Positions 1-4,562 of a stretch of DNA of 5,926 nt are shown piece by piece. The notes below the pieces were generated by a model. The model saw only the letters and a program-made list of their open reading frames with translations. It ran no database searches and was not told the DNA's origin. The DNA is from a bacterium (GTDB lineage: Bacteria; Desulfobacterota; DSWW01): NCBI GenBank assembly GCA_030609865.1, contig JAUWSZ010000186.1:1-5926 (forward strand). Reading direction: 5' to 3'. Numbering within the stretch: position 1 is the first letter of the stretch; each line of letters starts with the position of its first letter. The position numbers and the translations under genes are program-made.

Positions 1-1328
1 CCGAAGAAGACGTGCAGCCGGAGGCCTGGCCGGAACAATCGCGAGGGGCACTTGCCTCCTCTGGACTCCAATGGGTCTTGTTGGGGGTGGTGTTTGTCGG
101 CCTGGCGTTCAAGAACAGCCTTCCCCTCGTCCTGGATCCGATAGGTCTCGCCACCCGGAGCTTTGCCGTCATCTTCTACCCCCTCGGAATCTGGGTGGCG
201 AACGGCATGATCGGGCTGTTCCGGCCGTTGGCGGAGCAGAGGGGCTGGTACGACCTCGCCTATCATGCCTACCCGCAACCCGGTTTCCAGGCTGCCATAG
301 GGAACCTGATCCTCCTGGCGCTGGTTCTCGGGTTGGGCCTGCTCACGCGGAGGTTATGGTGCCGGAGCGTGTGTCCCCTGGGTGCCCTGCTGGGGCTTCT
401 TGGTCGCCTTGCTCCTTCTCGAAGACGCGTGACGGCCGCATGCACGAGCTGTGGTCAGTGTCAGGGCGCGTGTCCCATGGATGCGATCGGAGAAGACCCT
501 TTTCGTACGAGAGCATCTGCCTGCATTCAGTGCAAATCGTGCCAGGCCGTCTGCCCGGTGGATGCCATATCGTTTTCTCTGCGGCCTCGAGCGGATGCCC
601 GGTACCTTCCGCTGCCCGAAGGCCTTTCCAGGCGGAACTTCTTCTTCGGCATGGGGCTCGGAAGCATGGTGATCGTCCTCACCCGGCTGGATCCCCGCTA
701 CGTGAAGAAGACCGATCGGGCGCTTCGTCCCCCCGGGGCCCTGCCGGAAGAGGATTTCCTGGCGACCTGTATCCGGTGTGGTTCCTGTTTGCGGATCTGC
801 GTAACGCACACCCTTCAGGCCTCGGGCATGGAGAACGGCCTGATTCGATGGGGTACCCCGATCCACAACATGCGTGTCGCGGGATGTGAGCAGCAGTGCA
901 ATCTCTGTGGAAAAATATGTCCCACCGGGGCCATTCGGGACCTGCCGTTGATCGAACGGCAACACGCCAAGATCGGGACCGCGGTGATCATCCGGGAAAC
1001 GTGCGTGGCATGGGCGAAGAACCGGCTTTGCCTCCTCTGCGACGAGGTGTGCCCGTACAATGCGATTGTCTTCCGGCCGGTGGAGGGGCACAAACGTCCC
1101 TTCGTGGACGAGAGCCGCTGCAACGGTTGCGGGATGTGCGAAGCCGTGTGCCCGGTCAACGGAGAGGCTGCCATCGTCGTGTATCCAACGGGCGAGATCA
1201 GGCAGAAGGAAGGCTCTTACAAAGAGATCCTGAATCGAGAGCGTATCTTTCTCGAGCCGAAGAAGGATTGTCTGGAGTTGCCCGAAAGAACGGATGGTTC
1301 CATGCTACAAGACGAGGACATGGCATGA
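1..1328 (+). CDS. NapH/NapG (MauM)-like membrane polyferredoxin, 5' end outside window
   Basis: This is probably an electron-transfer protein passing electrons between the quinone pool or cytoplasm and an unidentified periplasmic or membrane oxidoreductase. The frame is open to the left edge, so the GTG at 12 is unlikely to be the true start; residues below are counted from it. Hydrophobic segments lie at about 20-40, 49-70 and 93-112, followed by a NapH-type CxxxCP (C117, C121). CxxCxxCxxxCP ferredoxin motifs follow at C144-C154 and C171-C181. An internal twin-arginine-like SRRNFF (206-211) precedes a hydrophobic stretch, as at the start of NapG/MauM proteins. After it come CxxCxxCxxxC at 253-263, C292/C296/C299/C303, C331 with C340/C343/C347, and C370-C380. 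The order matches NapH fused to NapG. The partner enzyme is not visible. The family is clear; the exact role is unknown. Confidence 0.88.
   Translation, partial: EEDVQPEAWPEQSRGALASSGLQWVLLGVVFVGLAFKNSLPLVLDPIGLATRSFAVIFYPLGIWVANGMIGLFRPLAEQRGWYDLAYHAYPQPGFQAAIGNLILLALVLGLGLLTRRLWCRSVCPLGALLGLLGRLAPSRRRVTAACTSCGQCQGACPMDAIGEDPFRTRASACIQCKSCQAVCPVDAISFSLRPRADARYLPLPEGLSRRNFFFGMGLGSMVIVLTRLDPRYVKKTDRALRPPGALPEEDFLATCIRCGSCLRICVTHTLQASGMENGLIRWGTPIHNMRVAGCEQQCNLCGKICPTGAIRDLPLIERQHAKIGTAVIIRETCVAWAKNRLCLLCDEVCPYNAIVFRPVEGHKRPFVDESRCNGCGMCEAVCPVNGEAAIVVYPTGEIRQKEGSYKEILNRERIFLEPKKDCLELPERTDGSMLQDEDMA
1314..1318 (+). promoter_or_regulatory. Ribosome binding site deciding the methyltransferase start
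   Basis: GAGGA lies 6 bases before the ATG at 1325, inside the last codons of the polyferredoxin gene. It supports the start that overlaps the upstream TGA by ATGA, although a second ATG directly follows at 1328. The arrangement suggests translational coupling. Confidence 0.5.
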
Positions 1329-2122
1329 TGGACGATTCCCGAGCCTTCTGTGGAACCCCTGGTCTTTCGGAAGACCTGAGGAGGGAAGATGAGACGCTGG
1401 AGCCCCTCCTCGTGGACAGAGGCTATATCCTTCAGAAGCGCCAGGGCTACCGGTTCTCTCTCGACGCGGTTGTCCTGGCCGATTTCGTGGCCCGTCTGCA
1501 GGAAAAGGCGAGGGCCGGAAAGGACACCCGCTACCTGGACCTGGGAACGGGATGCGGTGTCATCCTCGTGCTGCTTGCGAAATGGGGAAGCGGTCTCACA
1601 GGATACGGGGTGGAGATCCAGGAGGCGCTCGCCGACCTGGCCGGAAGGAACCTCCAACTCCACGGACTGGAGGACCGGTTCCAGATCCTCTGCACGAACC
1701 TGAAGGATCTCCCTTCCCGGCTTCCCCGTGCCTCCTTCGATTGGATCACCTCGAACCCTCCGTACCGGCGGCTCGACACGGGACGGATCAACCCGGATCC
1801 GCAGAAGGCCCTGGCCCGCCACGAACTTACCGCCTCTCTCGAGGACATCTGCCGGGTGACGGCCTTTCTTCTCAGGGAGAAGGGCCGGGCGTTCCTGGTC
1901 TATCCGGCCAGTCGTTTTGCAGGGCTGGTCGTCCGCTTGCGGGAGGCCGGCCTCGAGCCGAAAACCGCGAGGCCCGTCTATCCGAAGCCCGGGGAAAGGG
2001 CGAGCTGGGTGCTGGTGGAGGCGGTCTGCAACGGGAAAGAAGAGCTTTCGATCGAGCGGCCCCTTTTCGTGGAGGATGCTCAGGGGCAGTACACGGACGA
2101 GGTGAATCGAATTTTTCGTTGA
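1325..2122 (+). CDS. trmN6: TrmN6/YfiC-type SAM-dependent adenine-N6 methyltransferase
   Basis: The 265-residue protein is a class I Rossmann methyltransferase of the COG4123 family. Its E. coli member methylates N6 of A37 in tRNA1(Val). Visible marks are the family-typical N-terminal QxxxGYRFSLDAVVLADF (about 37-54), SAM-binding motif I LDLGTGCG (71-78), an acidic residue after strand 2 (GVEIQ, 95-99), and the catalytic NPPY (144-147) that marks N-methyltransferases acting on exocyclic amines. The RHE around 165-167 and the C-terminal VYPASRF and RASWVLVEA segments also fit. The start is the ATG overlapping the upstream stop, which leaves about 30 residues before the core; a later start cannot be excluded. 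It follows the polyferredoxin in the same transcript without an obvious functional link. The family is firm; the exact tRNA target outside gammaproteobacteria is inferred. Confidence 0.88.
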   Translation: MMDDSRAFCGTPGLSEDLRREDETLEPLLVDRGYILQKRQGYRFSLDAVVLADFVARLQEKARAGKDTRYLDLGTGCGVILVLLAKWGSGLTGYGVEIQEALADLAGRNLQLHGLEDRFQILCTNLKDLPSRLPRASFDWITSNPPYRRLDTGRINPDPQKALARHELTASLEDICRVTAFLLREKGRAFLVYPASRFAGLVVRLREAGLEPKTARPVYPKPGERASWVLVEAVCNGKEELSIERPLFVEDAQGQYTDEVNRIFR

Positions 2123-2263
2123 AAGGGGTCTTGCATTTAAACATTCCGATGCAGGCCCCTCTGCGAGGAACAGAATGGAAAGTACTTATTGTCTAAGCCT
2201 TTTCGTCCTTTTCAATGCAAGTCTGGGTTCTTTAGAATGTTTAAATGCAAGACCTGACCCCTT
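2123..2263. mobile_element. 141-bp non-autonomous inverted-repeat element (MITE/RAYT-like)
   Basis: The arms GGTCTTGCATTTAAACATTC (2127-2146) and its exact reverse complement (2235-2254) form a perfect 20-bp inverted repeat. Both ends extend outward to AAGGGG. The right end, read inward, has AAGGGGTCAGGTC where the left has AAGGGGTC: a 5-base AGGTC unit is missing, as expected from slippage between the two GGTC copies. There is no open reading frame of note inside. Motifs of the type AAGGGGTCAGGTCTTGCA are, from memory, common at ends of REP-associated or IS200-like transposase loci; this was not checked here. The element starts at the base after the methyltransferase stop and ends within the dciA stop codon, so it is the entire convergent spacer. 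It may also form structure at both mRNA 3' ends. Confidence 0.65.
2124..2160 (+). repeat. Subterminal hairpin directly after the methyltransferase stop
   Basis: AGGGGTC (2124-2130) pairs with GGCCCCT (2154-2160) with one T-G wobble. After a bulged T at 2131, TGCAT (2132-2136) pairs with ATGCA (2149-2153). This gives a 12-pair stem closing a 12-base loop. No T-run follows, so it is not a canonical intrinsic terminator. It could shield the mRNA 3' end, or be the kind of subterminal hairpin that single-strand transposases recognise. Confidence 0.5.
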
Positions 2264-2582
2264 ATTTCGAGGAGCCAAGCCGGAAGCGGATCTGACGGAT
2301 GATGTCCTCTCCGAAATGTCGGTTGATCCGGGTCCGCAAGGCCGACTCCTCCATCTGGAGCCGATGCATCCAGACCGAGCTTTCCACCTCGACGATCAAC
2401 GTGCCATGCTCGATGTGGACCGCCCTAGCGTGCCTCGAGACTGCATCCCCCACGACAGAGTCCCAGTCGACGACAGCGCGATGTACACGGATCGACTCTT
2501 CGATGCCCTTTTGCTTGAAAAGGGAGTTGAGAACCGTTCCGATGTGTTCGGGACCCATCCTGGAGCGCCCCTGCCTTCCCAT
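2262..2582 (-). CDS. dciA: DciA-type (DUF721) protein, putative replicative helicase loader
   Basis: This 106-residue protein matches the DUF721/DciA family, whose members help load or operate the DnaB helicase at replication start in most bacteria lacking DnaC. The pattern fits: an N-terminal helix (about 11-24), VVDWDSVVGDAVSRHARAV (37-55), a strand GTLIVEVESSVWMHRLQ (60-76) with the typical SSxW, and the closing strand IIRQIRFRLG (94-103). The KH-like core therefore covers nearly the whole protein, so it is a short family member. The ATG at 2582 is chosen because GGAGG lies 8 bases upstream; a second ATG at residue 9 lacks such a site. The TAA stop shares two bases with the inverted-repeat element. 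Upstream is repeat DNA rather than an operon partner. A TTGACG at 2651-2656 (-) is a possible but weak -35. Confidence 0.85.
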   Translation of the reverse strand: MGRQGRSRMGPEHIGTVLNSLFKQKGIEESIRVHRAVVDWDSVVGDAVSRHARAVHIEHGTLIVEVESSVWMHRLQMEESALRTRINRHFGEDIIRQIRFRLGSSK

Positions 2583-2590
2583 CCGGACAG

Positions 2591-2595
2591 CCTCC
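2591..2595 (-). promoter_or_regulatory. Ribosome binding site of dciA
   Basis: GGAGG on the minus strand stands 8 bases before the ATG at 2582. It is a near-ideal Shine-Dalgarno site and fixes the dciA start. Confidence 0.75.
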
Positions 2596-2655
2596 GCAAG
2601 TGACGGTTTTCGCCAGATCCACCTGGGAGGTTGCCTCTTGGGGATGCTCCCGTCA

Positions 2656-2880
2656 ACTCACTATCGCTCGTCCTCGTCCTCGTCGTCGTCCTCGAACAAA
2701 GAATTTCGCCCCCCTATCTCCGTTGGCCACCTGCAGTTTCCCTCAAGAGCGTTGCGCAGCGATGAGAGGCCAGCCTGAGCCAAAGGGTTGACAACCTCAT
2801 TCATACGGCGTTTCTTCGCTTTTGGTGAGTTGCTCCGTTCTTCGATCAGATTCGAGGACGAGGACGAAATAGGCTCAAAC
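2656..2880. mobile_element. About 225-bp element with inverted TCGTCC-tract termini
   Basis: The left end (CTAT at 2661-2664, then a TCGTCC/TCGTCG tract ending in TCCTCGAA at about 2695) is mirrored on the opposite strand at the right end. Read on the minus strand from 2880, the right end gives TTTGAGCCTAT, TTCGTCCTCGTCCTCG, then AA. The left tract has two extra hexamer-like units. A solo copy of the same sequence lies at 4450-4484. The interior (2697-2850) shows a near-palindrome GCGTTGCGCAGCG and a GGTTGACAACC mini-hairpin but no recognisable protein. A 73-codon minus-strand frame spans the element almost end to end, with an Asp/Glu tail encoded by the tract; it has no Shine-Dalgarno site and no recognisable domain, so it is not called a gene. 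From memory, such tracts often flank four-helix-bundle (23S rRNA intervening-sequence) protein genes; none is present here. Confidence 0.45.
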
Positions 2881-2916
2881 ATCCTTCGGTGTGGACGGCG
2901 AACCGAGCCGGAAGCC

Positions 2917-2941
2917 GAGATCGGTGGCTGTCCCCGATCTC
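2917..2941. repeat. REP-like palindrome
   Basis: GAGATCGG (2917-2924) and CCGATCTC (2934-2941) form a perfect 8-bp stem around a 9-base loop TGGCTGTCC. No T-run follows on either strand, which argues against a simple terminator. Palindromes of the form ATCGGTGGCTGTCCCCGAT are, from memory, widespread near REP-associated tyrosine transposases in deltaproteobacterial and related genomes. That link is inferred and was not searched. Confidence 0.55.
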
Positions 2942-2985
2942 AACAGTGGGCTTTCTCCTTGCCAGGCCAAGAGGACGGTGCACAA

Positions 2986-3022
2986 GAAATTCTGGGACAG
3001 GACATCAGCCCCTTGGGGACAG
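2986..3022 (-). repeat. Degenerate inverted partners of the REP-like palindrome
   Basis: On the minus strand CTGTCCC occurs at 3022-3016 and again at 3000-2994. The second is followed by AGAATTTCT, resembling the CTGTCCCCGATCTC half of the plus-strand palindrome at 2928-2941. The tail-to-tail arrangement over about 95 bases recalls paired REP (BIME-like) units. The copy at 3016-3022 also forms CCCCAAGGGG just beyond the LysM stop codon. Similarity is short, so this is tentative. Confidence 0.3.
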
Positions 3023-3024
3023 GT

Positions 3025-3354
3025 TCAGGGGTTGGCAGGGATCAGGAGCTGCTGCCCGATTCGCAGAATGCTGGGATTCCGCACCTTCTCCCGGTTTGCC
3101 TGGTGTATCCTGACCCATTGCCTCGGGTCACCGTAGAATTTGGCTGCCAGCCAGTGAAGGTTGTCGTTCCCCTTCACCTCGTAGAGAAGGGGTTCGGGGA
3201 CGCTATAGGCATCGTCCGGGAGCCTCAGTATCGTCCCCTTGTCCGATTCGGTGAGGGCCGACGCCGGGGTTGACAGGAGAAGAAGGGAGATGAATGTGGT
3301 CACGCAGATCCATGACAAGGACATGCAGAGCCGTGAAAGGGTTCCTTTTCGCAT
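3025..3354 (-). CDS. Small exported protein with one C-terminal LysM domain
   Basis: The 109-residue protein has a signal peptide: basic MRKGTLSR, a hydrophobic core at about 11-28 and a likely cleavage after ASA (31-33). A short linker (34-57) leads to a single LysM domain at about 58-106: YEVKGNDNLHWLAAKFYGDP, WVRIHQANREKVRNP and LRIGQQLLIP carry the usual hydrophobic and Asn positions. LysM domains bind N-acetylglucosamine glycans such as peptidoglycan, so a periplasmic, wall-bound role is likely. There is no catalytic domain. The ATG at 3354 has AAGGAGG 8 bases upstream, which makes the start secure. It is divergent from the lipoprotein gene. Downstream lies repeat DNA. Its specific function is unknown. 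Confidence 0.85.
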   Translation of the reverse strand: MRKGTLSRLCMSLSWICVTTFISLLLLSTPASALTESDKGTILRLPDDAYSVPEPLLYEVKGNDNLHWLAAKFYGDPRQWVRIHQANREKVRNPSILRIGQQLLIPANP

Positions 3355-3362
3355 CTTCCGGG

Positions 3363-3369
3363 CCTCCTT
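3363..3369 (-). promoter_or_regulatory. Strong ribosome binding site of the LysM gene
   Basis: AAGGAGG on the minus strand, 8 bases before the ATG at 3354, is a full-consensus Shine-Dalgarno sequence and fixes the start. Confidence 0.8.
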
Positions 3370-3433
3370 TTTTCGTTGACGAGTGGGTGGTCCGAGAACT
3401 TCCCGTGTGTGAGTAAGTCAAATGAGAGAGGGG

Positions 3434-3475
3434 CCGGAAGGACGTGCGCAAGGGTCGCGATTGACAACCTTCCGG
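3434..3475. promoter_or_regulatory. Interrupted palindrome flanking a TTGACA box, possible operator
   Basis: CCGGAAGG (3434-3441) and CCTTCCGG (3468-3475) are perfect 8-bp inverted arms separated by 26 bases. The right arm begins two bases after TTGACA (3461-3466), so a protein bound there would contact the presumed -35 to -10 spacer. It lies in the only divergent intergenic region of the window. An operator role is inferred from position alone. Confidence 0.3.
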
Positions 3476-3490
3476 TAATTTCAGTACCTT
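3461..3490 (+). promoter_or_regulatory. Candidate sigma70 promoter for the lipoprotein gene
   Basis: A perfect -35 hexamer TTGACA (3461-3466) is followed after 18 bases by TACCTT (3485-3490), a weak -10 match (3 of 6). A second small palindrome, CCTTG-GGTAA-CAAGG (3487-3501), overlaps the -10 and presumed start site. The poor -10 together with the palindromes would suit an activated or repressed promoter. The leader before the ATG at 3571 would be about 75 bases. Confidence 0.35.
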
Positions 3491-3570
3491 GGGTAACAAG
3501 GACATTCTCCCCTCGCTCTTGCTGACCTGTGCGTGATCTTCGTGCCCATCGCATGGAAAGCGGTAGATAC

Positions 3571-4398
3571 ATGAAACTATGCAAGACACTTGCCATTTTC
3601 CTCCTGCCTTGCCTGTTCGGGACCGGTTGCGGCATGGATAAGGGCTCATCAGGGGACATCCCGCCTGAGAACGTCTTCCTGGAGGCCGAAGGCTGCCTGG
3701 TGGAGAACCCTGACCCGGAACAGGCGGGAACGAAAACGTACTCGTTCAACGCTCCCTTCGACCTTTCGTTGATGGGGGCGAAACTCGAGGTGCTCCGTGG
3801 TGAGGTGGATCTCGTCGTCGGAACGGAAAACCCGCCGTCCGATTACTTCTCCTTCGGCAGGGGGTCCGGCACCCAGAAGATCCTCGTGGGTCGCGACAGC
3901 CGTGAGCCCATGATGGGACGCCCCTGGTTCGTGCAACTGGTCAGCCGCTTCGGAATCCAGGAGGAGTGCGAGGAGGGGGACGCACCCGATTGGCGGCTGT
4001 CGGTCCACAGATCTTCCGGGATCGAAGGCAGGGTGCTCCGCGAACCGGAAGAAGGGCAGGTCCCTGCCCACACTTCGGAGAGCATCCAGATCGAAGTGCC
4101 CGAAGATGCTCTCTCCATGGAATTTGTCCTGGAGAGCCTAAAAGGAGAGGGCCTGGCAGAAGGGGACGCAGACCTCCTGGTTGGGCTCGGGGCGGAGACG
4201 GAAAGCCTGGTTTCCCTGAACCCGGGCACAGGCTACGATGTGGTGGTCCTAGACGAGGATTTGTGCGTTCCGCTCCGTGGTCAATCGATTGTCATCCTCC
4301 TGGAAAGCTGGCAGCAGCCGACCGACTACCGCCTGGAGGTGGCCTACCTGCGGGGCGAGCCGGAGGAGGAAACGCCGGAGGAAGAACCCCCCTTGTGA
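3571..4398 (+). CDS. Putative lipoprotein with two PPC-like beta domains and acidic C-terminus
   Basis: The function is unknown. The 275-residue form starting at 3571 has a clean lipoprotein signal: MKLCKTLAIFLLPCLFGTGC with the modified Cys at 20, although the -3 residue is Gly rather than the usual Leu. Starts at 3529 (GTG) or 3553 (ATG) would put extra charged residues ahead of this signal and lack a better ribosome site. Two stretches resemble the pre-peptidase C-terminal (PPC) beta-sandwich fold: about 54-147 (GEVDLVVGTENPPSDYFSF ... WFVQLVSR ... DWRLSVH) and about 170-258 (GDADLLVGLG ... VILLESWQQPTDYRLEV). These share a G-x-x-D-L-V-V/L-G core and a closing DYRL/DWRL strand, suggesting internal duplication. 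The tail (262-275) is Glu/Pro-rich. There is no enzyme motif; binding or scaffolding at the envelope is plausible. The gene itself is secure; the domain call is tentative. Confidence 0.72.
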   Translation: MKLCKTLAIFLLPCLFGTGCGMDKGSSGDIPPENVFLEAEGCLVENPDPEQAGTKTYSFNAPFDLSLMGAKLEVLRGEVDLVVGTENPPSDYFSFGRGSGTQKILVGRDSREPMMGRPWFVQLVSRFGIQEECEEGDAPDWRLSVHRSSGIEGRVLREPEEGQVPAHTSESIQIEVPEDALSMEFVLESLKGEGLAEGDADLLVGLGAETESLVSLNPGTGYDVVVLDEDLCVPLRGQSIVILLESWQQPTDYRLEVAYLRGEPEEETPEEEPPL

Positions 4399-4562
4399 GG
4401 TTACTTATGAGTTCCTCCCCAGTTTCCGGCCATTCATCTCCCATCACTGTTTGAGTCTATCTCGTCCTCGTCGTCGTCCTCGATCATGCACTGCGCGCTT
4501 TCTTCCTAGAACTTGAATCGCCAAGATTACGGACAGGATTATTGAGCCGCGGTACGAAACCG
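4399..4562. other. Convergent intergenic spacer between lipoprotein and phosphoesterase genes
   Basis: Apart from the TCGTCC repeat copy I see no gene and no convincing terminator. The best stem is GCGGT/ACCGC near 4548-4568, five pairs without a T-run and running into the phosphoesterase stop. The segment AAGATTACGGACAGGATTATT (around 4523-4543) is AT-richer than the flanking genes and may be repeat debris. Confidence 0.4.
4450..4484 (+). repeat. Solo copy of the TCGTCC-tract terminal repeat
   Basis: TTTGAGTCTATCTCGTCC begins a 35-base segment ending CCTCGAT. Read on the minus strand from 2880, the right end of the element at 2656-2880 begins TTTGAGCCTATTTCGTCC. The two share TTTGAGyCTATyTCGTCCTCGTC with only two transitions. 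No inverted partner is visible nearby, so this is either a solo end, a remnant or an independent short repeat. Confidence 0.5.

Larger units (their letters stand above)
2583..3024. other. 442-base gene-free stretch made of repeat elements
   Basis: Between dciA and the LysM gene, both on the minus strand, I find no credible coding sequence. It contains the dciA leader (2583-2655), the TCGTCC-bounded element (2656-2880), a REP-like palindrome (2917-2941) and two further CTGTCCC motifs on the minus strand up to 3022. Reading frames crossing it on either strand have no start signal or recognisable motif. Confidence 0.6.

Noticed and set aside
354..1091. 245-codon minus-strand frame opposite the polyferredoxin
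   Set aside because: The plus strand carries six ordered cysteine clusters; the antisense frame is a shadow without features.
2175..2603. 142-codon plus-strand frame opposite dciA
   Set aside because: It is the antisense shadow of the DUF721 gene; the minus frame has the family pattern and GGAGG.
2651..2684. dciA promoter starting at TTGACG (2651-2656, minus)
   Set aside because: At 17 bases spacing the -10 would be CAACCT, which matches poorly; not strong enough to list as a feature.
2661..2695. CRISPR-like or coding tandem repeat
   Set aside because: The units are 3-6 bases with no spacers, so this is a simple-sequence tract at the end of an inverted repeat.
2661..2882. A 73-codon minus-strand frame with an Asp/Glu-rich tail spanning the TCGTCC element
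   Set aside because: It has no ribosome site, no recognisable domain, and its acidic tail is just the translated repeat tract; it starts and stops in the terminal repeats.
2917..2941. Intrinsic terminator of the LysM transcript
   Set aside because: The stem is perfect but no T-run follows it on either strand and it sits about 85 bases past the stop; a REP-like repeat explains it better.
2788..3273. 161-codon plus-strand frame crossing the repeats and the LysM gene
   Set aside because: It runs through a mobile element, a palindrome and antisense to a LysM domain that has a signal peptide and perfect Shine-Dalgarno site.
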